64,000 bases of DNA from Chondrosia reniformis (taxonomy: Eukaryota > Porifera > Demospongiae > Chondrillida > Chondrillidae), in NCBI GenBank assembly GCA_947172415.1, contig OX359198.1:5611401-5675400 (forward strand). Direction: 5' to 3'. Position numbers and translations under genes: made by a program. Below, piece after piece: positions 50,001 to 55,799 of this stretch; the stretch's first letter is position 1; every line of letters begins with the position of its first letter. The notes beneath the pieces are model-generated. The model was not told the origin of the DNA. It saw only the letters and a program-made list of their open reading frames with translations, and ran no database searches.

Positions 50001-50880
50001 AACAGTGACTAGCAAATCTGGAAAAGGTATAGAACAAGACACTGATCATATGGAAGTACATGGCATACTGAAATTTAAGCATACTAACTTCATGCAGCTA
50101 TCATGGTGTAAATGGTACATGCTATATTGCCTCTACGTTGTTCTAAAATTTCACATAAAATTGTACGATTCTGTTGTAAAAATAAATGCTGCTGAAATGT
50201 TTGTCAGTAGGTGACCAATAGCAATGCCATGCAGTGTTTTTCATGACAGCGTCATTGTTTGGGTTATTGGGATTGCTTTACTCTTGTTGACAAGGCTCAC
50301 AGGTCTTCTTAAGAACTAAATGTACACCTCCAATATTCATACTGTATATATGTCCTTTCTAACCTGTATAATATGTATCACTGTCAGAACTGTCACTGGG
50401 TGTATCTGAGGAAGTGCTACTCCTCCCTCTTGCTGACTCAGGTTTTTCAGCTTGCTGCTCCGACTTTTTCTCTTTTGAATGGACTACAAACATGTATGTA
50501 CATGCATCTATATAGGTATATGCCAAACAAACATGGCAATATGATGATAGTTTACTAAAAGCCACACTTACCAGGTCTGAGGGAAGCCAGAAAGTCATCA
50601 ATATACTGTCCAAGTTTTACGTTATTCTCATGTTTAGTGTCATTCTTGAAACACTCTGACACTTTCTCAAGTACAGAAACCTTTGACTTTTTACTAAGGA
50701 TTGTGTAAAACAATTTATTGGAAGGGGAGATTTTACACTGCAGTGACATTCTTCTTAATTGCTCCTTAGTGACTACATGCCGTCTGCACAGTGATGGGGA
50801 AATTCTACGGACATCACACTTCTCCACCAAGTGGTCGTGGAGGATCTCAGCCATAAAATCTTCAATTCTGTGTTTGTCAT
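19500..50880 (-). CDS. NLR gene B: CARD-Death-Death-NACHT-LRR through satellite intron
   Basis: Proposed gene, 5' to 3': 50880-50572 (CARD-like), 50471-50364, 49754-49648, 49157-49064 (linkers), 48608-48533, 48415-48120 (Death 2), 47358-47258, 45079-44992, 44849-44743, 44246-44153 (linkers), 43254-43185, 43071-42776 (Death 1), 42413-42352, 41974-40300 (NACHT), 39863-39712, 38177-38036 (LRR), 20812-20670, 20603-20268, 19889-19500 (LRR, acidic repeat, stop TAA). Every junction is GT-AG and phase-compatible, including the join across the 17.2-kb intron 20813-38035 filled by satellite and a gypsy element. That long join is inference; the downstream exons could instead be a detached relic. The 5' end is uncertain (ATG at 50854). 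Confidence 0.55.
19729..19890. repeat. 18-bp coding minisatellite, 9 units
   Basis: TCTGAAAGTGGCTCTTCC repeated nine times (the last unit is diverged). On the minus strand it encodes GSSS-type in one frame and the used SEEEPL frame. The third copy of this exon has exactly 18 units (53697-54020). Confidence 0.9.
20268..20603 (-). CDS. NLR LRR-like exon (336 bp)
   Basis: Acceptor AGATTCAG and donor GTTTGT (20267-20262). It starts and ends in phase 0. It starts KSLAKEENNDLVLAVSKANI, then AYSTGLSQNNYVKAVTLIGV, then IPQLTKLQLREIDPLPFLLP and ETIEELVIIEP. The Leu/Ile periodicity fits LRR-like repeats. A stop lies just beyond the donor, so an unspliced transcript would end at PVC. Counterpart 55006-55338. 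Confidence 0.65.
20670..20812 (-). CDS. NLR LRR-like exon following the satellite intron (143 bp)
   Basis: Acceptor ATACTTAG before 20812 and donor GTATGT (20669-20664). It starts in phase 1 and ends in phase 0. It reads RPVECKVFEGVGRMPQLKRL, then TLLNVIPTSILSSLSARNGF and LDEIVIS. The MPQLKRLTLLNV segment is a clear LRR strand. Its phase-1 start complements the phase-1 end of 38036-38177 (gene B). Counterpart 55409-55551. Confidence 0.65.
20813..21059. other. Short non-coding junction to satellite
   Basis: AT-rich, no feature. Conserved at 55552-55799. Diverged satellite sequence begins around 21060. Confidence 0.6.
21060..25587. repeat. 271-bp satellite array 2, left part (about 16.7 copies)
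   Basis: Same monomer as array 1 but more diverged, mixing the GGGTAAGT and GGCTAAGT/GGTTAAGT subtypes and CATATTTATC. Interrupted at 23821-23963 by a 143-bp insertion and ended by a gypsy LTR at 25588; it resumes at 32255. Probably intronic to NLR gene B. Confidence 0.95.
23821..23963. mobile_element. 143-bp insertion with 31-bp perfect inverted repeat and hammerhead-like core
   Basis: The insertion is flanked by a 12-bp direct repeat AAGTAATAGCAA (23809-23820 and 23964-23975). Arms 23850-23880 and 23933-23963 are exactly complementary. Between them lie CTGATGA (23886-23892), a short ACC-TTCG-GGT stem and GAAAC (23906-23910), the conserved boxes of a hammerhead ribozyme, with the arms in the position of stem I. 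Stem III is weak and the bases flanking stem II are mismatched, so activity is doubtful. It resembles the end of the Penelope-like relics at 5530 and 37615. Confidence 0.6.
25588..25835 (-). repeat. Gypsy 3' LTR (248 bp)
   Basis: Plus strand starts TGTTACAAAGTTCG and ends GCGTAGTTACA. It is followed on the plus side by the complement of a purine tract. It matches 31090-31257 joined to 32174-32254. Confidence 0.9.
25836..26960 (-). pseudogene. Gypsy integrase region, broken
   Basis: Frame 26565-26771 carries the core segment with VLSDRGANLLSHLMNDL (second catalytic Asp context). Frame 25836-26525 carries the C-terminal part with DRKAQTRPYSVGDWILVYFP and KLSRPWHGPYHILSI, the DNA-binding tail of gypsy integrases. 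Frameshifts near 26530 and stops near 26800 separate the pieces. The zinc-finger part would lie about 26930-27060. Confidence 0.8.
26961..28959 (-). pseudogene. Gypsy reverse transcriptase and RNase H, broken
   Basis: Two overlapping frames, 28435-28959 and 26970-28442. The first has the fingers region (GVIKPSNSPWASPVVLVRKK, LRFCIDYQTLN). The second has palm motifs including MPFGLMNAPAIFQ and the catalytic YIDD (codons at 28182-28193), then RNase H motifs ETDASNLGLGAVLSQ and YTDHSAVKAVL. The join at about 28440 is a frameshift. Confidence 0.9.
29339..29582 (-). pseudogene. Gypsy aspartic protease region
   Basis: On the minus strand CAGAIDTGSDITIVG includes the DTGS active-site motif (codons at 29494-29505). 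The frame is short and shifted relative to gag and RT. Confidence 0.7.
29583..31044 (-). pseudogene. Gypsy gag region, broken
   Basis: Starts MEEETTGYTC at 31044, with a SAP-like N-terminal segment (RIKDIAAGLGLPTDASKDDL). That frame stops at 30730, followed by coiled-coil-like sequence (ESLATLKEENVRLKAQLREC) with stops. The second frame, 29583-30377, holds the retrotransposon gag core (LAGHLRGRALQEWNLL) and a zinc knuckle starting CYNCGKIGH whose last Cys is missing. Confidence 0.8.
31069..31087 (-). other. Gypsy primer binding site, tRNA-Gln type
   Basis: Minus strand reads TGGAGGTCCTGCGAGATTT, two bases after the 5' LTR. Its complement resembles the 3' end of animal tRNA-Gln (...CTCGGTGGAACCTCCA) with a few differences. 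Confidence 0.6.
31090..32254 (-). repeat. Gypsy 5' LTR, split by a nested element
   Basis: LTR sequence at 31090-31257 continues at about 32174-32254 (ATTAACGGATGTACGC...). The intact LTR at 25588-25835 reads straight across CTACTATATAATTAACGG, so 31258-32173 is an insertion. Confidence 0.88.
31258..32173. mobile_element. Hairpin-ended element E with a large palindrome, nested in LTR
   Basis: One end is a perfect 9-bp hairpin AGAGAGTAC-GGTA-GTACTCTCT (31259-31280) followed by AAGTAGGAATGG. The other half is a nearly perfect palindrome: about 31820-31976 pairs with 31995-32150 around an 18-nt loop (31977-31994). No coding capacity. TAT flanks both sides. The other half-element in the window, 54130-54946, is arranged in the opposite orientation. 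Confidence 0.75.
32255..36920. repeat. 271-bp satellite array 2, right part (about 17 copies)
   Basis: Continuation of the array after the gypsy insertion. Monomers are variable: a shortened, partly duplicated one lies at about 32480-32560 and one at 35710-35810 lacks bases. It ends at AAATACAGTAGACATGG near 36915, the same break as array 1. Confidence 0.95.
36921..37264. other. Spacer with tRNA-like relic, unit B
   Basis: Counterpart of 4806-5149. The minus-strand box A match TAGCTCAGTGG lies at 37230-37240. No gene seen. Confidence 0.7.
37265..37705 (+). mobile_element. Penelope-like element tail, copy B
   Basis: Same inverted-repeat frame as 5150-5640, with GIY-YIG tail residues (NNNANYLKTGSIAWDKAK) near 37345-37400. 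The N-terminal side of the tail is shortened and the hammerhead-like stretch has lost bases (GAAGACCCTCAAGGTCAAAAC). Confidence 0.6.
38036..38177 (-). CDS. NLR B LRR-like exon 2 (142 bp)
   Basis: Acceptor ATATGGCAG and donor GTAAGT (38035-38030). It starts in phase 0 and ends in phase 1. It reads DIDYCLLEKTLRSGHCLKML and ends NLTIINS. This is the last exon before the satellite-filled intron; its proposed partner is 20670-20812. Confidence 0.7.
39276..39516. other. Unit-B-specific insert with a Lys-rich open frame
   Basis: About 215 bp absent from unit A (compare 7655-7670). The minus frame 39336-39518 reads GFTEDQDKEKTKTPRITDEG and continues WNSQKRLSDPVEKKMKEG. Codon-like composition suggests a captured exon of another gene, but no phase-matched splice pair was found. 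Not recognised. Confidence 0.4.
39712..39863 (-). CDS. NLR B LRR-like exon 1 (152 bp)
   Basis: Acceptor TTGATTAG and donor GTAAGT (39711-39706). It starts in phase 1 and ends in phase 0. It reads VNVAFPPKCCLRDLSISIGQ and ends EKLNFDIEELVVKE. It has two more codons than gene A's exon. Confidence 0.75.
40300..41974 (-). CDS. NLR B NACHT exon (NTPase core, 1675 bp)
   Basis: Same boundaries as gene A: acceptor CTCTAG before 41974, donor GTAATT. It starts in phase 0, ends in phase 1 and is open throughout. Walker A AQAGMGKTT, Walker B VLFVFDGADEA and SIILSSRPG are all intact. The C-terminal helical part (ATLQEFFAAHHLQ) and the start of the LRR region (LTSLEFDRVTLSPDQL) are present. It is two codons shorter near the start (AAKKKGDRQ against APKMKKGDLQ) with scattered replacements, many in the second half and none in the ATP-binding motifs, as expected under constraint. 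Confidence 0.93.
42352..42413 (-). CDS. NLR B small linker exon (62 bp)
   Basis: Acceptor TATGTAG and donor GTAAGT. It starts in phase 1 and ends in phase 0. It reads TPEAQENSASTMGSSSRPIP and joins Death 1 to NACHT. Confidence 0.7.
42776..43071 (-). CDS. NLR B Death domain 1 exon (296 bp)
   Basis: Acceptor GTCTATAG and donor GTAAGC. It starts in phase 2 and ends in phase 1. It reads VCLNDKDHIMGTLKKYVIDE, then WKHIATALGFTYNKVSAIES and LWLRREGGTGDEDRTLESLC. It is the NACHT-proximal Death domain and corresponds to gene A's only one. Confidence 0.88.
43185..43254 (-). CDS. NLR B lead-in exon to Death 1 (70 bp)
   Basis: Acceptor TATACAG and donor GTATGT. It starts in phase 1 and ends in phase 2. 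It reads TEAEVTAKSHDSSGGTGTTL. Same structure as 11793-11862. Confidence 0.65.
43442..43915. mobile_element. Element E family insertion, unit B only
   Basis: About 475 bp between GTGAACTA and ACTGCTGC, which are nearly adjacent in unit A (about 12097-12115). It ends in the perfect hairpin AGAGAGTAC-TACC-GTACTCTCT (43888-43909), preceded by CATCCCTAC. It contains a GAAGAAGAT-type microsatellite (43650-43700). No coding capacity recognised. Confidence 0.6.
44153..44246 (-). CDS. NLR B linker exon L1 (94 bp)
   Basis: Acceptor TATTACAG and donor GTATGC. It starts in phase 0 and ends in phase 1. It reads MPSDSLGKSTVSIHSSS and ends EIHSVP. Copy of 12367-12460. Confidence 0.6.
44743..44849 (-). CDS. 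NLR B linker exon L2 (107 bp)
   Basis: Acceptor TTTTGTAG and donor GTACAT. It starts in phase 1 and ends in phase 0. It reads SDQSSEGVLPPQSESVSTPP and ends GSLDALHQ. Copy of 12974-13080. Confidence 0.6.
44992..45079 (-). CDS. NLR B linker exon L3 (88 bp)
   Basis: Acceptor CACTGCAG and donor GTATGC. It starts in phase 0 and ends in phase 1. It reads MPSFQEPTVSIDSSNKRDGS and ends EIHPVP. Copy of 13223-13310. Confidence 0.6.
45285..46130 (+). mobile_element. Decayed non-LTR retrotransposon fragment, copy B
   Basis: Counterpart of 13520-14360, with the same frame breaks and plus-strand pieces (EVLIENAPDVHPQAHAFWL, LKFLRELG). Lies in the intron between L4 and L3. Confidence 0.5.
46175..47080 (+). 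mobile_element. 5'-truncated LINE insertion, unit B only
   Basis: 906 bp flanked by the direct repeat TGTCCCAACCT (46164-46174 and 47081-47091), a site present once and uninterrupted in unit A (about 14388). Plus-strand pieces read VDVLLFADNMVLVADSEESL, an RT catalytic region whose usual ADD is ADN, then ATEMRVLRRISEKRRVDRV, typical of LINE C-termini. It ends in (TGAT)n. Stops interrupt the frame. 5' truncation, short target duplication and a simple-repeat tail show target-primed insertion after the units duplicated. Confidence 0.85.
47258..47358 (-). CDS. NLR B linker exon L4 (101 bp)
   Basis: Acceptor TTGTGTAG and donor GTATAT. It starts in phase 1 and ends in phase 0. It reads SASDQDMECLPPTKSLTTPS and ends SLEVLHQ. 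It joins in frame to Death 2 upstream. Confidence 0.6.
47635..47841 (+). CDS. Small open frame of unknown function in NLR B intron
   Basis: 68 codons, MDSVLIHYVNNKSSRYDGKD then FYEPLGKIHQQQGTIGDLAI, ending KNKLYIAA. Intact here, frame-broken in unit A (14970-15180). The residues look protein-like (GETVTIKTKSSIIFL), but there is no promoter or splice evidence. It may be a captured exon or element fragment. Confidence 0.3.
   Translation: MDSVLIHYVNNKSSRYDGKDFYEPLGKIHQQQGTIGDLAIGETVTIKTKSSIIFLANKLVKNKLYIAA
48120..48415 (-). CDS. NLR B Death domain 2 exon (extra copy, 296 bp)
   Basis: Acceptor CTATAG and donor GTAAGT. It starts in phase 2 and ends in phase 1. It reads VCLNDRDHIMGTLKKYVIDK, then WKHVATALGFTYNKVSAIES and SWLRREGGTGDEDRTLESLC, AESLLEHF. 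It is open and conserved. The flanking intron (47930-48110, from ATCATCATCCAGGAAG) copies the intron of Death 1 (from about 42590), so the exon was duplicated with its surroundings. Confidence 0.85.
48533..48608 (-). CDS. NLR B lead-in exon to Death 2 (76 bp)
   Basis: Acceptor TATATGCAG and donor GTATGT. It starts in phase 1 and ends in phase 2. It reads TEAEVTATSHDSHGTGGTGT, two codons longer than its two relatives. Confidence 0.65.
49064..49157 (-). CDS. NLR B linker exon L1' (94 bp)
   Basis: Acceptor TATTACAG and donor GTATGC. It starts in phase 0 and ends in phase 1. It reads MPSDSLRKSNVSIDSSS and ends EIHSVP. Part of the extra Death module. Confidence 0.6.
49648..49754 (-). CDS. NLR B linker exon L2' (107 bp)
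   Basis: Acceptor TTTGTAG and donor GTACAT. It starts in phase 1 and ends in phase 0. It reads SDQSSEGVPPSQSESVSTPP and ends LDVLHK. Follows L5 in frame. Confidence 0.6.
49870..50340. other. Intron segment with element-E-like fragment
   Basis: No exon seen. GAACAAGACACTGATCATATG...CATACTGAAATTTAAG (about 50033-50079) resembles the palindrome arm of element E (31878-31943), suggesting a diverged copy. The plus frame 50005-50214 is part of it. Confidence 0.4.
50364..50471 (-). CDS. NLR B linker exon L5 (108 bp)
   Basis: Acceptor TTCAAAAG and donor GTTAGA. It starts and ends in phase 1. It reads KKSEQQAEKPESARGRSSTS and then SDTPSDSSDSDTYY. It diverges strongly from gene A's L5 while keeping the basic-then-acidic pattern. 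Confidence 0.6.
50572..50880 (-). CDS. NLR B N-terminal CARD-like exon
   Basis: Donor GTAAGT and phase-1 end as in gene A. Possible acceptor CCGTCTAG before 50880, or translation start at ATG 50854 (MAEILHDHLVEKCDVRRISP). It continues VVTKEQLRRM, KLFYTILSKKSKVSVLEKV and YIDDFLASL. Only a handful of residues differ from gene A, so this effector domain is the most conserved part of the N-terminus. Confidence 0.65.
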
Positions 50881-51648
50881 CTAGACGGAAAGTAGAAAAG
50901 CAGACTAAATGGTGTCTACAAACAGACCAGTATGCACTACATAACACAATACACGAGTGACTCTACACACAGCGAGTCTCGCCCATTAATCTGCTAACTG
51001 CTCCTTCGTAAAGTGAATAATTTCTTAGAAAAAAAGAATGTGGAAATGCAAAGTAAAAATACTGAAATCCGGTTTAATATCACTTAACAATCCCCCTTTC
51101 CATTACATAGGAAGTTATGGGGCTAAAGGGGCTAGCTACGAGGACTAACACATTTAGCTAGTCTCTACCTCACCCATTAACGTCTTGTTAGCTTGACGCG
51201 TTCCAGTTAGTGACTGTAATGATGAGACGATTACCGTTTGTTTGATTATTAATGAATGAAAAAAAACAGCTTAAAGTGCTTCAAAGAATCACTTCTTCTG
51301 TGTGGGTTAAAGGGGGCGGGTGCAATAACACAGGAAGGAAGCGGATCCCACCCCTTGAACATGTCCGTGACTCCGCGGATCATATCTACTTGTGTGATTC
51401 GGTACCCCGTTTTATGATACTTCCTTGCCGAGGGTCTGGAAAAGCTGAAGAAACTGAACCTAGCGTCATCTGAAATCATATGCACATATTACTGTACAAC
51501 ATGCAAGATTGGTTCAGCAACAGCAAATAATAAATCTACGGCGCTCTCAAACAGTACTAGTCCTCGGGGGATTCCCTTTGAGTTGGAACGTAGCTTTTGA
51601 AAAAATGGCTGTCATACCATTGCTTTCGGACGCCAAACATTTTTTTAG
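50881..51648. promoter_or_regulatory. Shared spacer between NLR B and prohibitin copy B
   Basis: Nearly identical to 16922-17689. A divergent NLR promoter is inferred from position. No TATA or initiator is clear. Minus frame 51249-51485 stays open. Confidence 0.4.
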
Positions 51649-52848
51649 TGTTCATGGTACGCCTAGGAGCATACCAGTTCTTACTGGTAACAAAGGTAAG
51701 AATTGCTAGCTATAGTGCTCTGTGGAGTAGGGGGAGGAGTTTAAACGAGGAAAGTCTCCTAACAATATTTACTTAAATTCATTTTCAGACCTGCATAATG
51801 TGAACAGTCACATATTCACTTTAGTTAATTATACACACTGGAATAATTCAGTTACTGCTACTACATATATGTGTAGGTTAAAGTCAAACCTACAATATGT
51901 AATAGTTCAGACATACATAATATATGTGCTGTAGCCTCATTCACTCTATACTTGCTCTGTAGGCAGAGTTTGATGCCAGTGAGCTGATCACACAGCGTGA
52001 AGTGGTGAGTTAGGACACTGTGACTGGCAGGTTTTCTGGATTTAATTAATGTATTGCTTGACATGTGTCTCAAAGAGTTACGGAACTGCTTGTTGATAGA
52101 GCAAAGTATTTTGGAATAATTTTGGATGACATTTCACTGGTATGCACATTTTAGCAAGATGTTCATCAGAGATAATGAACACCTTTAAGTTTACTTTAAT
52201 TTTCTTTCCTTTTCTCTTAACAGACTCATTTAGGTTTTGGAAGAGAGTTTACTGAAGCTGTCGAACGCAAGCAAGTTTGTGAGTTATGGAAACTTGTATT
52301 GTCTTTTTCATACTTTAACACTCTGTACACTTCTACTATAGCTCAACAAGAAGCGGAAAGAGCAAGATTTGTTGTGGAAAAAGTAACTTGCTTAGTTATT
52401 TTACACAAGACCCTTGTATTGTAGGAACTTCATTCTTTACGTACCTTCCTCTATCCAGTCTTCCTCTCTACTATATACACAGTATACCCAATTTGCATTC
52501 AATTTTTCACCTATGTATAAGTATAGTACGTACGTGTAAGTATATTGTAGTACCATACGTATATGTACAGTACGTATATTAACATGATATTGTTTACTGT
52601 GTTCTCTCTACTGTGTTGTAACACTCTTTCCCTCTCTCTAGGCTGAGCAAGTCAAGCAAGCAGCTATCATATCTTCTGAGGGTGATTCCATTGCAGCTGA
52701 GAAACTTGGCAAGGCTTTCAGTGAGGTTGGGGAGGGTCTGGTGGAGCTGAGAAGACTCGAAGCTGCAGAAGAAATATTAATAGCTGCCCTGTTTGTTGCT
52801 TATCTTCCGGGCAGTGGCCAGAACCTTCTGCTGAATATTCCACCATAG
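51649..52848 (+). pseudogene. PHB1: Internally deleted prohibitin gene, copy B
   Basis: Exon equivalents: 51649-51695, 51967-52004, 52065-52139, 52224-52278, 52342-52382 and 52642-52848 (TAG at 52846-52848). The same central exons are missing as in copy A. Two further defects: the acceptor before 52065 reads ACAT where copy A has ACAG, and the last exon has changed [18 protein letters not shown] to AEEILIAALFVAYLP. It keeps the family-typical [10 protein letters not shown] without copy A's two extra residues. Probably a pseudogene. Confidence 0.85.
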
Positions 52849-52999
52849 AGAAACACTTTGAGTTTGATTAAACCATCTCTTATTGGCATTTAGACTGCTG
52901 ATTAGATTATAATTAGTTTAATTTCATTATTGTATGCAAGATGTCATTTCATCTCTACTGTAATTATAGTATACTTATGGCCATGTACAGCATATACTG

Positions 53000-53240
53000 T
53001 ATTATCTCTAATATAAGCCCGGGGCTTGTATTTTTTTCAAACCCCTCTGAAGCTGGCTTATATTTTTTTCAAACCCCTCTGAAGCTGGCTTATATTTTTT
53101 TCAAACCCCTCTGAAGCTGGCTTATATTGGGGACTGGGCTTCTATTTCTTTGATGACCCGTAAAGGTGGGCTTCTATTGGAGACAGGCTTGCATTAGAGA
53201 TCTGGGCTTATGTGGGCTTATATTAGAGATAATGCAGTAT
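53000..53240. mobile_element. Foldback element, copy B, internally triplicated
   Basis: Counterpart of 19140-19320. TTTTTTCAAACCCCTCTGAAGCTGGCTTATA is present three times in tandem (about 53028-53127). Terminal inverted repeats remain (ATTATCTCTAATATAAGCCC and its complement near 53215-53238). Confidence 0.6.
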
Positions 53241-53331
53241 ATACTTATATAAGTACATACGTATGCATGTGTGACCATACATAGACTCTCTCTATATATA
53301 CTATATATACATAACTGTTAGGTAGTTAGAG

Positions 53332-53356
53332 AGTATATATATATATATATATATAT
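53332..53356. repeat. TA microsatellite
   Basis: Uninterrupted (TA)n of about 25 bp, much shorter in unit A. Confidence 0.9.
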
Positions 53357-53482
53357 GGTGTGACAAGTGGACCAGACTGCATGTTATATAAGATCCTTTG
53401 ATAGCATAAATGGCAATAAATTGAGCACACATGAATCTGTCTAAAGGCTTAGTTATAATCTTGTGTAACAGTAAAGTTGCTG

Positions 53483-55551
53483 TTAGCGAAATGACACTTC
53501 CATCTTGCTACCATCAGATGTTAGAATACTTTTGATCATTTGTTGTAACTGTTCAGGTAGTCCCACCAATGTCACCTTCCTTACATGACAGTTTTGTGAC
53601 AGACCTCTACTGTAGGCTCTTGCAACATCAGCCTGTCCATGTCTGAAATCAATCTCAATATGTCTGACCTTTGCTGTTCTTACAGCTGCTACAAGATCTG
53701 AAAGTGGCTCTTCCTCTGAAAGTGGCTCTTCCTCTGAAAGTGGCTCTTCCTCTGAAAGTGGCTCTTCCTCTGAAAGTGGCTCTTCCTCTGAAAGTGGCTC
53801 TTCCTCTGAAAGTGGCTCTTCCTCTGAAAGTGGCTCTTCCTCTGAAAGTGGCTCTTCCTCTGAAAGTGGCTCTTCCTCTGAAAGTGGCTCTTCCTCTGAA
53901 AGTGGCTCATCCTCTGAAAGTGGCTCTTCCTCTGAACGTGGCTCTTCCTCTGAACGTGGCTCTTCCTCTGAAAGTGGCTCTTCCTCTGAAAGTGGCTCTT
54001 CCTCTGAAAGTGGCTCTTCCTAAATAGCACAGTCAGGCATTTATGATTGGTTAAATCCAAGTCAAACAGTTTCTAGACTTTAAAAGTGATAATTTATTAT
54101 TATAATACCATCAAATTAGCTTTAATGTATAAAAGTAATACCATATTCTGGTCCATTCATCACTTCCATGTTTGGGCACACTATCCCTACTTCAGCCATC
54201 ATGGTGCGCCCGAACATGGAAGTGATGTGTATTGTTAAGTCACTGAAATTTGAGGCAGTATATATTCTATTTGTGTATTGTTAGCCTTATTATATGATCA
54301 TTGTCTTGTTTCATTGCTTTTTCTAGATGTGATAGGTACTGTTGCAGGGACTGCCATCCCTACTTCTCATTTCATTTTTTAAATGTTTTTATTTACTTGT
54401 ATTCCTTCTTTTTTTGTAATGTTATATACTTATTAAAACTAGTTTGTAAGTTTTTTTTCGAAATAACGTTGTAGTCGAAGATAAAGAGGATAAGACCTAG
54501 AACTGCTTATTAGAAAATGGCGACAAAAAGGTTGCAATTTTCTTATGCGCCACAGAAAACCGTCTTTGCACAAATTGTTTGAAGAAGAAGTGCCTATTCC
54601 CTTGTTGCTAAAACTTTTAGATGATATGCCCCTAAGATGTATTTATCTACAAGCGCGTTTATGCACTAGCGTGAAATAAAAGGAAGAAGAAGAATAAGAA
54701 TAAAAAGAAAATGAGGAAAACCGGAAGTAGGCCTGAAACCGTTTTACAAACTTGGAGCCTTTATGCGCTCTTGAAAACAGCTTCCCTCAATTGAAATCGT
54801 ACAAAAAAGACATATTACTAGTTTAAAAGAGTTAAAAACGCATTCGCTGCCTACTTATAAGGTGTTAACCCGTAATACATTGAATACGGCATCCATATTT
54901 TTTTCGGGCCATCCCTACTTAGAGAGTACTACCATACTCTCTGATATAAGAACCATACACTATATATTAAGAATATGAACAAATATACACGTATGGTTAA
55001 CAAACCTGTGGATGGCACAGTTCTCTAATGACAAGCTCCTCTATTGTCTCATTTCGACCACTCAAAGATAGTAAAAATGGTAGAGAATCAATTCTCCTTA
55101 GTTGAAGCTTTGTCAGCTGTGGTATGCTTACTACACGATCTACATCATTTCCACCAAGTCTAAGTCTCCGAAAAGCTCCAATCAGTGTGACGGCCTTCAC
55201 ATAATTGTTTTGTGACAGGCCAGTGCTGTAAGCTTTGAAAGCATCAGTACTATCCCCTCTCAGGATGAGTACAGTATGACTGATATTAGCCTTACTGACA
55301 GCTAGTACAAGATCATTGGTTTCTTCATTCAATGACTTCTGAAACTAAATACATTACAAAGTAAGCATTTCACAACCAAAATCTAAAGTCTTTTGTGCAC
55401 ATACGTACATTTATCACAATCTCATCCAAAAAGCCATTCCTAGCACTCAGTGAACTCAAAATTAATGTAGGAATAACATTCACTAAAGTCAGTCTCTTCA
55501 ACTGTGGCATCCTACCAACTCCTTCAAAGACCTTGCGCTCAACAGGCTTCC
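53483..55551 (-). CDS. NLR gene C, 3' end only
   Basis: Three exons identical in structure to 19500-20812: 55551-55409 (143 bp, KPVERKVFEGVGRMPQLKRL), 55338-55006 (333 bp, NDLVLAVSKANISHTVLILR) and 54019-53483 (537 bp, 18 SEEEPL units, then DLVAAVRTAKVRHIEIDFRH and the tail KMEVSFR, TAA at 53485-53483). The upstream exons would lie right of the window beyond array 3. The second intron carries a family E insertion (54130-54946). Confidence 0.6.
53697..54020. repeat. 18-bp coding minisatellite, 18 units
   Basis: TCTGAAAGTGGCTCTTCC tandem units, nearly identical (a few GAACGTGG variants). On the coding strand (minus) it gives (SEEEPL)18 in the terminal NLR exon. Confidence 0.92.
54130..54946. 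mobile_element. Element E family copy in NLR C intron
   Basis: Begins with an inverted pair CTTCCATGTTTGGGCACAC / GTGCGCCCGAACATGGAAG (about 54165-54225) and ends with the hairpin 54921-54942 after CATCCCTACTT. It shares TTCATTTTTTAAATGTTTTTATTTACTT with the nested copy at 32140-32175. Absent from the corresponding intron of unit A (about 20030-20200). Confidence 0.6.
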
Positions 55552-55799
55552 CTAAGTACAAAGGTACGTACATTTAATTAACTAAATTACGTATATATAC
55601 CCAAGGTTAGAGCATAAATGCAAGCTTGTAAGAATTGCACATTGTGAGTTAAAAATTGAACATGAACATTATATAATTTAATGGCTCATGCAATAATTTT
55701 ACACATCACATCCTCTAGATTCACTTTCATCAGTTGTAACTCATTTGTCTAGCTACCACTTGAAAAACCACTAACAGTCACAGTACTTTCAGACACATT

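Noticed and set aside
53671-54027. Plus-strand KVALPL repeat protein
   Set aside because: Antisense reading of the 18-bp minisatellite; the minus strand carries the NLR exon with matched splice sites and stop.
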